In this document: piece by piece, positions 1 through 7,899 of the stretch | Layout: each line of letters opens with the position of its first letter | Position numbering within the stretch: position 1 is the first letter of the stretch | Assembly: GCA_903881475.1 (NCBI GenBank) | Contig: CAIRTK010000055.1 | Location: forward strand, 1-64,000 | Direction of reading: 5' to 3' | DNA length: 64,000 nucleotides | From: an uncultured Opitutia bacterium | GTDB lineage: Bacteria; Verrucomicrobiota; Verrucomicrobiia; Opitutales; Opitutaceae | Position numbers and translations under genes: made by a program | Notes under the pieces: model-generated | Databases searched by the model: none | Seen by the model: only the letters and a program-made list of their open reading frames with translations | What the model was told of the DNA's origin: nothing

Positions 1-275
1 CCGTGATGAACCTCGCCATGGGCATCCCCATCAAGGTCTGCTCCGCCACCAGCAATTTCATGATCGGCGTCACCGCCGCCACCAGCGCCGCCGTGTATTT
101 CATGCGCGGCGATGTCCAGCCGTTCGTCGCCGCGCCCGTGGCCGTTGGCGTCCTGCTCGGCGCCAAGCTCGGGTCCCGCTTGCTCGGCCGCCTGCCCAAC
201 CACGTTATCCGGATCGCCTTTGTCGCGGTGCTCCTCCTCTCCGCCACGCAAATGCTCTGGAAAGCCCTGCGATGA
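1..275 (+). CDS. TauE/SafE-family sulfite/anion exporter, C-terminal part
   Basis: The reading frame is open at the left edge, so only the last 90 or so residues are present. They include the family-typical stretch NLAMGIPIKVCSATSNF (a polar helix followed by a membrane segment), a second hydrophobic segment around APVAVGVLLGAKLG, and a last membrane helix ending in WKALR. The family moves sulfite, sulfoacetate or other small anions across the inner membrane, but the substrate cannot be read from this fragment. The stop codon overlaps the ATG of the following DUF1634 gene (ATGA), which fits a transporter/accessory pair. Confidence is good for the family and none for the substrate. Confidence 0.8.
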   Translation, partial: VMNLAMGIPIKVCSATSNFMIGVTAATSAAVYFMRGDVQPFVAAPVAVGVLLGAKLGSRLLGRLPNHVIRIAFVAVLLLSATQMLWKALR

Positions 276-688
276 ACCCCGTCCCACCCTCCGACAGCAA
301 GGCGCTCCAGGTGGAGATCGTCATCAGCGAACTCCTGCGCTGGGGCGTCTATGGCAGCCTGCTGCTGCTCGTCACCGGCACCGTCGTCTCCTTCCTCCAC
401 CCCGAAACCTACGGTTCCGGCGGCGGCTCGGCCGACGACCTCCACCGTCTCGTGACTGCGGGCGCCACGTTTCCGCGCACGCTCTCCTGGCTCGGCCACG
501 GCCTGCTGCAGTGCCAGGGCCAGGCCATCATCGTCGCCGGGCTCCTGCTGCTCATCGCCACGCCGGTCATCCGCGTGCTGGTGTCGATCATCGCGTTCGC
601 CCTGGAAAAGGACCGCGCCTTCGTGGTCATCACCACTGTGGTCTTCCTGTTGCTGCTGGTCTCCTTCGCCCTGGGCAAAGCGGGCTGA
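272..688 (+). CDS. DUF1634 membrane protein, TauE partner
   Basis: This 138-residue protein has three predicted membrane helices, at about residues 24-43, 88-108 and 117-134, joined by short polar loops rich in Gly and Ser. That is the usual size and topology of DUF1634. DUF1634 genes are commonly found directly behind TauE/SafE exporters, as here, where the start overlaps the upstream stop by four bases. Its function is not established; a role as accessory subunit of the exporter is inferred from the coupling. It is followed by a large palindromic repeat rather than a clear terminator. Confidence 0.8.
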   Translation: MNPVPPSDSKALQVEIVISELLRWGVYGSLLLLVTGTVVSFLHPETYGSGGGSADDLHRLVTAGATFPRTLSWLGHGLLQCQGQAIIVAGLLLLIATPVIRVLVSIIAFALEKDRAFVVITTVVFLLLLVSFALGKAG

Positions 689-713
689 CCCGCGCGAGGC
701 GGATTCGCCAGTG

Positions 714-864
714 GCAGCCGGCGTGAGGAGGCTGGATTTTATAACCGCAAAGGCGCGAATCCGCAAAGAACGGAGCAAAGTCCGGAGTGCCTCCCCTTTG
801 GATCGAACTTTGCCCCTCCGCGTCTTTGCGATTCAAATCCGAACAGCCTCCTTACGTCGGCTGC
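714..864. repeat. Long imperfect palindrome, GTAGCAGCC family
   Basis: Two 21-base arms (714-734 and 844-864) are reverse complements with two mismatches. The interior continues to pair: GGATTT plus CGCAAAG-type segments on the left match CTTTGCG plus AAATCC on the right, so the whole 151 bases can fold as one hairpin. The right arm, read on the minus strand, starts GTAGCAGCC and ends GAGGCTG, a 24-base word that recurs near 9903 and 30947. The element lies between two convergent genes, and no T-run marks it as an ordinary terminator. Confidence 0.75.
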
Positions 865-869
865 TACTA

Positions 870-1916
870 TTACCTTACCCCGAACAGCTGCTGCAGCACC
901 GTCTCGAGGTCCTTGCCCGGCACCCACGCGCCATGGCGGGACAGCACGACTGACTTGCTGCGCTCGCGGCGCACCAGTGCCGTGTTCACGTCCAGGATCG
1001 TCGGCTGGCCCGGCCGCAGGCCGATGGCCTCGGTCCCGGTCAGCGGCGTCCACTTGATCGGGATTCCCGTCCAGTCAAACGACACGTCCCAGCCGCTGAC
1101 TGCAACGGGCAGCGGCTTGGTCAGCAGCGCAGGATAGCGCAGCACGTAGTCCGGCACGCGCGTGGTGCCGAACCGCAGCCGCACCGCCGGCTCCATCTGC
1201 GCGAAATAATCCTGAAAGGTGTTCACCTTGTGGGCGCGCCACTTGTTCAGGAAATCCAGCGGATCGAAGCCCATCAGGTTCATCCCGTTCCACAGGCCGT
1301 GGTCGTTGGCGCTGCCGAATTTCCGCGAGACGTACCAGAACTGGAAATCCCGCGTGACCATCACGCCGATCTCAAAATGTAGGTGCGCCCGGTCGCGCGG
1401 GATGTTGCCGCTGGAGCTGTGCCCCATCACCGCGATGACCTGACCGCGCGTGACCGGCATCCCGTTCCGCACCCCGGGCGCAATCCGCGCTAGGTGCGCA
1501 TAAAGCGTGTAAACACCGGGGGACTGGTTGGGGTGTTCCAGCACGATGTAGCGCCCGTAGTTGCTGTCGCCCGCCACGGAGTTGACGTGGCGCACCACGC
1601 CGTCCATCGCCGCGACCACATTGTCCGTCGGCTCGCCCCGCCGGTCGCGGGCCACGCACTTGATGTCGATGCCTTCGTGAAACTGCGCGCCGCCGCTGCG
1701 CACGCCGCCGTAGCTGCCCGACTCCGGGTCGCCGGAACCGGCCTGCTGGAGATAATCGCCGATCGGCCGGCCCTCGACCCACCCCGGGTTCGGCGTCGGC
1801 CAGGTGAACTCCACGCGGTCCGCGGCGCGGGCTCCGGCACACGCGGTCAAAAGAAACGCCAAAAGCAACCGCGCGATAAGCGTAAGGGCCGGCCGGCCGG
1901 CGGGCGGGCGCCTCAT
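870..1916 (-). CDS. M23-family zinc metallopeptidase, exported
   Basis: This 348-residue protein is predicted to cut peptidoglycan cross-bridges outside the cytoplasmic membrane. It has a hydrophobic leader ending in a plausible lipobox (LTAC, Cys26). A LytM/M23 core follows with the zinc-binding HxxxD (H80, D84), a YAH motif (H141) and HLHFE (H178, H180). A C-terminal region of about 150 residues follows the peptidase core and is not recognised. The start overlaps the stop of the upstream SAM-hydroxide adenosyltransferase-like gene by four bases, making it the last gene of a three-gene minus-strand operon. All expected zinc ligands are present, so it is probably active. Confidence 0.88.
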   Translation of the reverse strand: MRRPPAGRPALTLIARLLLAFLLTACAGARAADRVEFTWPTPNPGWVEGRPIGDYLQQAGSGDPESGSYGGVRSGGAQFHEGIDIKCVARDRRGEPTDNVVAAMDGVVRHVNSVAGDSNYGRYIVLEHPNQSPGVYTLYAHLARIAPGVRNGMPVTRGQVIAVMGHSSSGNIPRDRAHLHFEIGVMVTRDFQFWYVSRKFGSANDHGLWNGMNLMGFDPLDFLNKWRAHKVNTFQDYFAQMEPAVRLRFGTTRVPDYVLRYPALLTKPLPVAVSGWDVSFDWTGIPIKWTPLTGTEAIGLRPGQPTILDVNTALVRRERSKSVVLSRHGAWVPGKDLETVLQQLFGVR

Positions 1917-2830
1917 GGCTGCACCTTCTCCACCCGCACGCGCCAGTCGGCGCCGCTCGCCACGTGATGCGCCTTCGCGAAATCGCCCTGGTTGATCGCC
2001 ACCGCCACATTCATGAGGCTGTTGACGTAAAGCAGGGGCTTTCCTTCCGGGACATCGCCAAAGGTCCGGACATACGGCATCTCGCCTGAGTAAACCGCCC
2101 GGCCGGCGTCGGTGATCGTCACCCGGAAGCGCTCGCCGAATTTTGGCTCCAGCCGCGCGAACCAGGCCTCATCGAGGTTCGTCCAGATATTGCCGTACTG
2201 GAAATCCAGCACCGGGATGGCGCCGATCAGCGCGCGACCCTCCAGCCGCGGCTTCGCGTAGCTGAGTTTCTGGACGGTGGGCGGCAACAGCGGCCCCACG
2301 TCCTCAAACGTGATGACTCCCGCCGCGAGCTTGGCCCCAACATAGGCGAACACGTCGCGCCCGTGAAACGTGTAGGATTTCTCCGACTCCGCCCGCCGGT
2401 GCCGGGTCTCGTCAATCTGGCGCACGGCCTCCACCCCGAGATCCTCCGCAATCAGCGTCCATGTGCCGTTGTCCGGCCCGACGAAATAGTGCCCGCTCCG
2501 GGTCTTCAGCACCACAGCCTTCCGCTCGGTCCCGACGCCCGGGTCAATCACGGAGACAAACACCGTGCCCGCCGGCCAGAACGGCGCGGTCTGTTTCAAC
2601 CGGTACGCCCCCTCCCAGACGTCATAGGGCGTGTTTTCGTGGCTCAGGTCATAGATTGCGAGTGTCGGGCTGACCCCGACCGCCACGCCCTTCATCGCCG
2701 CCACGGCGCCATCCTTCACGCCAAAGTCGGTCTGCAGCACGAGCGGGCTGGCCGCCCGGGCCGGGGAAACGGCCAATGCCAGCAGCAGCATGGCGACCCG
2801 CCAGCTGCGCTCAAATGATGGAGGTCTCAT
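1913..2830 (-). CDS. SAM hydroxide adenosyltransferase/fluorinase-like protein (DUF62), exported
   Basis: Family members split S-adenosylmethionine with water, or with halide in the fluorinases and chlorinases, into adenosine (or a halo-adenosine) and methionine. The hallmarks are present: TDFG (34-37), DPGVGTERK (96-104, with the conserved Asp and Arg), PDNG (119-122) and FHGRD (155-159). The odd part is the N-terminus. Residues 1-26 form a classical Sec signal peptide (basic start, hydrophobic core, ARA cleavage site), placing the enzyme in the periplasm, away from the usual SAM pool. It overlaps hemW upstream and the M23 peptidase downstream by four bases each. The substrate in this compartment is unknown. 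Confidence 0.85.
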   Translation of the reverse strand: MRPPSFERSWRVAMLLLALAVSPARAASPLVLQTDFGVKDGAVAAMKGVAVGVSPTLAIYDLSHENTPYDVWEGAYRLKQTAPFWPAGTVFVSVIDPGVGTERKAVVLKTRSGHYFVGPDNGTWTLIAEDLGVEAVRQIDETRHRRAESEKSYTFHGRDVFAYVGAKLAAGVITFEDVGPLLPPTVQKLSYAKPRLEGRALIGAIPVLDFQYGNIWTNLDEAWFARLEPKFGERFRVTITDAGRAVYSGEMPYVRTFGDVPEGKPLLYVNSLMNVAVAINQGDFAKAHHVASGADWRVRVEKVQP

Positions 2831-4011
2831 GCGGGAATCAGGGGATGAAAGGCTTCCATGACTTCGGCACCCACGGAATCCGCCAGCAGCCGGCCGCGAT
2901 CCGTGAGCCGCACGCGCGCACCCTCGCGCAGCGCCAGGCCGCTGTCCGCCAGCCGGTCGAGCAGCGCCTCAACCTCCGGCCAGGGCGCCTCGGGACTGCG
3001 CAATTTCCAGCCGGCGACATCGACGCCCGCATTCATCCGCAGGCCGAAAATCAGCGCATCCTCCGCCAGCTGCCGCGGCGTCAGCGCCACCCGGTCCTCC
3101 GTCACCCGCTCGCCGCGCGCGACGTTCGCGAGCCATTGGTCCAGGTCCGCGATATTTGCTCCGCGCCGGTCGCCCTGCTGCGACGCCGACGACGGCCCGA
3201 GTCCGATCCATTCGTGCATGTGCCAGGTGTTGAGATTGTGCCGGCAGGCGTGCCCGGCGTGCGCGAAATTGGAAACCTCGTATTGCGCATAACCCGCCTC
3301 CGCCAGTTGCGCCCAGGTCGCCTCGTACAGCCGTACCTCGTGCTCCGGGTCCAGTTTCACCCGGCCTTGCGACAGCTTCACCCACAGCGCGGTGTCCTCC
3401 TCAAACGTCAGGCAGTAGGTCGAGAGATGGTCGGGCGCGAGCCGCACGGCCTCCCGCACGTCCGCCGCCCATTCCGCCTCGGTCTGGCCCGGCAGGGCAA
3501 ACATCAGGTCGAGGTTCACACTGGCAAAGCCGGCGGCGCGGACGCGGTCATAGGCCCGGTAAATCTGCTCCCGGGTGTGCTGCCGGCCCAGGCCTTCGAG
3601 CAGCGCCGGCTGAAAACTCTGCACCCCCATCGAAACCCGCGTCACGCCCGCCTCGCGGAGGACCGCCAGGCGCTGGTCCGTGACCGAGGCCGGGGCCAGT
3701 TCGACCGTCCACTCCTCCGGCGCCCCGCCGCAGCGGGCCCGGACGATTTCCGCGAGCCGCCCCAAATCCCGCGGCGCCAGCAGTCCCGGCGTGCCGCCGC
3801 CCCAGAACACCGTCGTCACCGCCCGGTCCCACCGCGCCAGTTTCGCCTCATCCGCCACGCCCGAAAGGAAACTTTCCACCGCGCCGGCGGTCGGCTTGGT
3901 CTGGTAAAACGCGCAAAAGTCGCAGGTCGACGCACAGAACGGCACATGCACGTACACGCCCAACGGGTTGGGCGTCGAAGCTTTGTCTTGCTCTGGTGCA
4001 AAGTGGCTCAT
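2827..4011 (-). CDS. hemW: Radical SAM heme chaperone HemW (coproporphyrinogen oxidase-like)
   Basis: This 394-residue radical SAM protein has the 4Fe-4S motif C26-x3-C30-x2-C33 (CASTCDFC), the GGGTP segment, the conserved SMGVQSF motif and the C-terminal HemW domain with a winged-helix tail. HemW binds heme and is thought to insert it into respiratory enzymes; the family was long annotated as oxygen-independent coproporphyrinogen oxidase. True HemN has a longer N-terminus and a different Cys motif, so HemW is the better call. I take the ATG at 4011; a GTG nine bases upstream is also open. It heads the operon with the DUF62 and M23 genes, coupled by an ATGA overlap. Confidence 0.88.
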   Translation of the reverse strand: MSHFAPEQDKASTPNPLGVYVHVPFCASTCDFCAFYQTKPTAGAVESFLSGVADEAKLARWDRAVTTVFWGGGTPGLLAPRDLGRLAEIVRARCGGAPEEWTVELAPASVTDQRLAVLREAGVTRVSMGVQSFQPALLEGLGRQHTREQIYRAYDRVRAAGFASVNLDLMFALPGQTEAEWAADVREAVRLAPDHLSTYCLTFEEDTALWVKLSQGRVKLDPEHEVRLYEATWAQLAEAGYAQYEVSNFAHAGHACRHNLNTWHMHEWIGLGPSSASQQGDRRGANIADLDQWLANVARGERVTEDRVALTPRQLAEDALIFGLRMNAGVDVAGWKLRSPEAPWPEVEALLDRLADSGLALREGARVRLTDRGRLLADSVGAEVMEAFHPLIPA

Positions 4012-4055
4012 TACTAACACATTTTAATCCGACCGGTTTTCCCTCTAAAAAGCCA

Positions 4056-4979
4056 ATGCATACCAACCCAATTTCCCTCGCGAGAAAAATCCTCCTCGGA
4101 CTCGGCGCCCTGCTCGGACTGGCGCTGCTCAGCGGCTGCGACAACGTCGTCCTGACCAACCTCACCCCGGCTTCCCTGCCGGAGAATCCGTCGCAGATCT
4201 ACACCATCACGCTCCGGGCCACGCCCAAGAGCAGCTACGTCGTCTCCGGCAGCATCAAGCCGCAGATCGTGATCGATGGCCAGAATTACCCGATGAACAA
4301 GAGTTCGCTCGCCGACGGCATCTATGAGTTCGACTACCAGTTGCCGGCCGGCCGCGAGGAACTCGCCTATTACTTCCTCGTCAGCTACGAGATCGAGAAT
4401 AACGGCACGCACAGCCCCGGCGAGGCCTATACCGAGGTCACCCACGCCCGGATCGTCCATCGCTATGTGCTCTCCCTGGAAGTCAATCGCGGCCCCGTCG
4501 GCGCCCGCGTGAGCGTCCTTGGCCGCGGCTTTACGCCCCAGGACATCCTGTACTTTGACAATACCCCTACCCGCACGGTCTTCGAGTCCCCCAACGCCCT
4601 TAGCCTGTTCGTTCCCGCCCTCGAGGCCAACCGCAACTATCGCGTTATGCTCGGCAGCGCCGCCGGCAACTCGCCGGTCGGCACCTTCCGGATCGATGCC
4701 AGCAGCCTCTCGGTCGCGCCCTCCTCGCTCACCCTCAAGACGGGCGATCACCAGACGCTCACCTTCACCGTCCCCAACGCCGCACCTCCCGGCGGCCTGT
4801 TGCTCGACGTCACGACCGACGTGCCCGAGAGTGTCATCATGCCCGAGGTCATCGTGCCGCAGGGCCAGACCACCGTCACGGTCAATGTCGAGGGCGGCAA
4901 ACCCGGCAGTGGCAGCCTCTTCCTGAAGGGCTACGGCGCCGGCGAAGTCACGATCCCGGTCAACGTGACCGCGAAGTAA
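4056..4979 (+). CDS. Secreted lipoprotein with IPT/TIG-like domain
   Basis: This 307-residue protein has a lipoprotein signal (basic start, hydrophobic stretch, lipobox LSGC). The mature part is all-beta in character. The middle section (VNRGPVGARVSVLGRGFTP, then a valine/phenylalanine-rich region) matches an IPT/TIG immunoglobulin-like fold. The last hundred residues resemble another beta-sandwich rich in Thr and Val. No catalytic motif is seen; an adhesive or structural surface role is inferred. The start is the ATG after a short leader, divergent from hemW, whose start lies 44 bases away. A strong terminator follows. Confidence 0.7.
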   Translation: MHTNPISLARKILLGLGALLGLALLSGCDNVVLTNLTPASLPENPSQIYTITLRATPKSSYVVSGSIKPQIVIDGQNYPMNKSSLADGIYEFDYQLPAGREELAYYFLVSYEIENNGTHSPGEAYTEVTHARIVHRYVLSLEVNRGPVGARVSVLGRGFTPQDILYFDNTPTRTVFESPNALSLFVPALEANRNYRVMLGSAAGNSPVGTFRIDASSLSVAPSSLTLKTGDHQTLTFTVPNAAPPGGLLLDVTTDVPESVIMPEVIVPQGQTTVTVNVEGGKPGSGSLFLKGYGAGEVTIPVNVTAK

Positions 4980-5008
4980 ACCGCCGCCGGGCTTTCCCGT
5001 TTCCGTCC

Positions 5009-5040
5009 GACCCTGCCCTTCCGGCAGGGTCTTTTTTTTT
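5009..5040 (+). terminator. Rho-independent terminator of the lipoprotein gene
   Basis: A nine-base-pair perfect stem (GACCCTGCC / GGCAGGGTC) with a five-base loop is followed directly by nine T residues, 30 bases after the stop codon. Confidence 0.93.
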
Positions 5041-5204
5041 ACCCCAAAGCACACGAAGGCTTGATCCCAATCCTTTGTTTCACCGCGAAGCGCGCAAAGC
5101 TTCGAACCAAGCAATCATGTCTTGGCCTTTGCGGTCTTCGCGCTCTTCGCGGTGAAAATCAGCCGGTCTGGGGCTGGTCTTCGTGTGCTTCGGGCCCTTT
5201 GGTG
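5041..5204. repeat. Nested inverted repeat (CGCAAAG type)
   Basis: Two nested pairs of arms are visible. The outer 12-base pair AAGCACACGAAG (5047-5058) matches its exact complement at 5179-5190. The inner pair at 5078-5099 and 5127-5157 carries TTTCACCGCGAAG and CTTCGCGGTGAAA. The element is a large hairpin between the terminator of the lipoprotein gene and the end of the convergent endonuclease-fold gene. Similar CGCAAAG-containing hairpins occur at 739-835, 20290-20530 and 31785-31840. Confidence 0.7.
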
Positions 5205-5219
5205 GTTAAATCCCAACGC

Positions 5220-6272
5220 TCATAGCTCCAGCGTCACCACCACCGGCCGGTGGTCGCTGGCGCCCGTGGCCTCCGCGCCTCCGTAAATGCGGGCCACCCC
5301 TCCCCGGACCGACGCGCTCAATCCCGGCGAAACCAGGATATGGTCCACGCGGGAATAGGTTTCCTCCTTCCGATAGGCGTGCGTCCAGGTCTCGCCGCGC
5401 GCGTCCGCCGCGGGCAGCAACCTGGCCACCTCGGTTTTCCCGCGCCGCAGGAGGCGCTGTACCGCCTTGCCCGCCTTCCCATCGTTGCAGTCGCCCAGGA
5501 CCAAGAACCGCGCCGCCGCCGGATCGGGAAACCGGGCCAGCACCGCATCGCGGATCGCCGTCGCCTCGCCCACCCGGCGCACGGCCGACATCGGATCATC
5601 CGGACGGTCCGTAAACCGGCTCTTCAAATGCAGTCCGAAGAGCGTGAGATCGCCCGCCGGCGTCGCGACGGTGATCTCCAGCAACCCGCGCTTCACGCGT
5701 TCCGTCCCGCCCAAATAAGGAAACTCGAGGGCGGCGTGCGGCGTTACCGCCTTGAACGGCCGCCGCGACAGCACCGCTACGTGCCGGTCGGAATCATTGC
5801 CCTCCAGCAGGCTGGCCTGGGGATAATCCAGCCCTTCCGCCTTCAGGTCCCGGCGGAGTTCATCGAGATAGGGCTGCCCGCCCACTTCCTGCAGGACGAG
5901 AATGTCGGCATCGAGTCCGCGGATGACCGCGCGCAGCGCCTGCTTCTCCGTCTCGGGCTTCGGGTACTCCTTGCGATACCCCGCTTCCGTCATCCGGTCC
6001 GCGGAACCGTAGTTTTCCACATTGTAAGTCGCCACCGTAAGCGTTTCAGCGCGGAGGGCCGCAACCAAGGCGAAGAGGAATAAAACTCCCAAGCCTTTAC
6101 CCGAAGGTCGCCAAGGACGCAGAAAAACCGCGCCGGCGGACTCGGCTTTGGCGATCTTGGCGACCTTCGTGCCAACTGCCTTGGCTCGGAGGGTTTGAGC
6201 TGAAGCCGCGCGGCCGGTCTCGGCCTGTGCCGCCAGTTCATACCCAAGCCGTCTGATTCCGGCGGATTTCAT
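5220..6272 (-). CDS. Endonuclease/exonuclease/phosphatase-fold protein
   Basis: The C-terminal 275 residues carry the complete EEP/DNase I-like motif series: YNVEN, LQEV, HLKS, GDCND, DHILVS and SDHRP. This predicts a metal-dependent phosphodiesterase, either a nuclease or a phosphatase, acting outside the cytoplasm. The true N-terminus is uncertain. The ATG at 6272 adds about 60 residues whose middle is translated palindromic repeat (6102-6169). A TTG at 6092 would instead give a clean signal peptide (GVLFLFALVAALRAE) and leave the repeat in the leader. No convincing Shine-Dalgarno sequence supports either. It lies 25 bases downstream of the M48 protease gene. Confidence 0.8.
   Translation of the reverse strand: MKSAGIRRLGYELAAQAETGRAASAQTLRAKAVGTKVAKIAKAESAGAVFLRPWRPSGKGLGVLFLFALVAALRAETLTVATYNVENYGSADRMTEAGYRKEYPKPETEKQALRAVIRGLDADILVLQEVGGQPYLDELRRDLKAEGLDYPQASLLEGNDSDRHVAVLSRRPFKAVTPHAALEFPYLGGTERVKRGLLEITVATPAGDLTLFGLHLKSRFTDRPDDPMSAVRRVGEATAIRDAVLARFPDPAAARFLVLGDCNDGKAGKAVQRLLRRGKTEVARLLPAADARGETWTHAYRKEETYSRVDHILVSPGLSASVRGGVARIYGGAEATGASDHRPVVVTLEL
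6102..6169. repeat. Inverted repeat in the 5' part of the EEP gene
   Basis: A perfect 14-base inverted repeat (CGAAGGTCGCCAAG at 6102-6115, complement at 6156-6169) surrounds a 40-base GC-rich centre. It lies either in the 5' leader or in frame in the N-terminal extension of the EEP-fold protein, depending on which start is used. Confidence 0.75.
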
Positions 6273-6297
6273 CCGGGTCGACCCACACGATCCGCCG

Positions 6298-7548
6298 TCA
6301 AGTGATTCCCGCCGCTAGGGCCCGCTCCCGCTCCACCAGGGTCGGGTGCGAGTAATACACCGCGCTATACAGCGGATGCGGCGTGAGGTTCGAGAGGTTC
6401 TTCTGCGAGAGCTTCCGCAGCGCGCCGATCATCGGCCCGTTGGAACCGACGGCGTTTTTCGCAAAGGCATCGGCCTCGTACTCGTTCTTGCGCGACAGCC
6501 AGTTGCCGGCGGGCGAAAACCAGAACGTCACCAGCCCGCCCAGCAGCCCGAACAGCAGGAACGTCGGCGCCAGCACGCCGGCCGGCAGCCCGAAGGCCGC
6601 GTTGAACCACGGCGCTTGCGCTAGCCAGGCGATTACCGCAAACGCGCCGAACTGCATCAGCGCCGTCAGCGCCAGAAACTTCGGGATGTGACCGCATTTA
6701 TAATGCCCGATTTCATGCGCGAGCACCGCCTCCAGCTCCTCCGGTGTGAGCTGGGCCATGAGGGTGTCGAACAGCACGATGCGACGGAATCGCCCGAAGC
6801 CCGTGAAGAACGCGTTGGAATGACCCGATCGCTTGCTGCCATCCATCACCTCGATGGTGCTGGCCCGGAACCCCGTGCGATCCCCCAGCACCATCAGCCG
6901 GGTCCGGAGTTCCCCTTCCGGCAGCGGGGTGAGCGTGTTGAACAGCGGCAGGATCAGCTTCGGGTACAGCACCATCATCAGGAGCTGAAACGCGAACAGC
7001 AGCGCAAAGCCCCAGATCCACCAGGTCGCGCCCACCCATTTCACCAGCGAAAGCAGCGCCCACAGCAGCGGAAACCCGATCACGAGCGTCAGCGCCATGC
7101 CCTTGAGCTTGTCCGTCACCCAGAGCGCCGGCGTGCTCTGGTTGAATCCGAATTTCTGCTCGAGACCGAACTGCTCCCACCAGTCAAACGGCAGGGATGG
7201 CACCGCCAGCAGCATGCCCGTGATCAGGATGAAGACCACCTGGCTCCAGACCGCGCCCGGTCCACCCCAGGCCGTGACCCTTCCATAGATCCAGGGCAGC
7301 ACTCCGCCAAAAATCACCAGCGCCAGCAGCAGGGCGTCGAACCCCCCGGTGATGATCCCAAAGGACGATTTCTCCAGGGTGTAGGCGACCGACTTGGCAT
7401 ACGTCGCCGGATCCATGATCGCGGCCACCGCCGGCGGCGCATCCGTCGCATGGCGGCGGACTTCCGCCCGGTTCAGGGCCGAGAGCACCAGTTCCCCGGC
7501 CAGTCGGAGGACCATCAACGCCGCCACAACCAGAAGGACCGGACTCAT
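6298..7548 (-). CDS. M48-family (Ste24-type) integral membrane zinc protease
   Basis: This 416-residue membrane protease resembles CAAX prenyl protease Ste24. The zinc motif HEIGH is at 278-282, and the distal glutamate lies in NEYEAD (355-360). Hydrophobic segments are at about residues 4-22, 65-88, 100-118, 150-170, 174-198, 295-312 and 322-345. The N-terminal peptidase_M48_N region is present, including the family's FGFN motif near 133-136. Bacterial members act in membrane-protein quality control. The longer reading frame running to 9720 is an antisense artefact across dxs; the start at 7548 is chosen because the first membrane helix follows at once. It is divergent from xseB. Confidence 0.88.
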   Translation of the reverse strand: MSPVLLVVAALMVLRLAGELVLSALNRAEVRRHATDAPPAVAAIMDPATYAKSVAYTLEKSSFGIITGGFDALLLALVIFGGVLPWIYGRVTAWGGPGAVWSQVVFILITGMLLAVPSLPFDWWEQFGLEQKFGFNQSTPALWVTDKLKGMALTLVIGFPLLWALLSLVKWVGATWWIWGFALLFAFQLLMMVLYPKLILPLFNTLTPLPEGELRTRLMVLGDRTGFRASTIEVMDGSKRSGHSNAFFTGFGRFRRIVLFDTLMAQLTPEELEAVLAHEIGHYKCGHIPKFLALTALMQFGAFAVIAWLAQAPWFNAAFGLPAGVLAPTFLLFGLLGGLVTFWFSPAGNWLSRKNEYEADAFAKNAVGSNGPMIGALRKLSQKNLSNLTPHPLYSAVYYSHPTLVERERALAAGIT

Positions 7549-7618
7549 CCGTCCAATCCATGCGAAACCCGCACCGCCGCGAGCCCAAAGATTGTTTGAA
7601 ATACCCGCCCTCCCGCGC

Positions 7619-7873
7619 ATGTTTCCCGGAGTGGAAGCCAAAGACGCCAAACTCTCCTTCGAGACCGCCCTCACCAAGCTTGAATCCATAGTGGAATCGA
7701 TGGAATCGGGCGAAGTCCCCCTGGCCGAGCTGCTCGCCAAGTTCGAGGAGGGCAACAAATTGCTCAAACTCTGCGAAACCCGGCTGAAAGACGCCGAACT
7801 CAAGATCGAGCAGCTCAAGAAGTCGAAGGACGGCGTCACTTTCGCCAAATTCGAGGCTTCCCGCGAGAGCTGA
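7619..7873 (+). CDS. xseB: Exodeoxyribonuclease VII small subunit
   Basis: This 84-residue helical protein shows the XseB pattern (LSFETALTKLESIVESMESG, then a second helix ending FEEGNKLLKLCE). It pairs with XseA to form the nuclease that degrades single-stranded DNA to oligonucleotides; xseA is not in this window. It sits 26 bases upstream of dxs. The xseB-(ispA)-dxs grouping is widespread in bacteria; ispA is missing between them here. The ATG at 7619 is 71 bases from the divergent M48 start, leaving room for a shared promoter region. Confidence 0.9.
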   Translation: MFPGVEAKDAKLSFETALTKLESIVESMESGEVPLAELLAKFEEGNKLLKLCETRLKDAELKIEQLKKSKDGVTFAKFEASRES

Positions 7874-7899
7874 CCCGCCTCCAAGCTCCGCCTCCGCTG

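Noticed and set aside
4012-4055. Longer N-terminus of the lipoprotein from an upstream start at 3996.
   Set aside because: It would overlap the hemW start and place 20 polar residues before the signal peptide; the ATG at 4056 fits the lipoprotein signal better.
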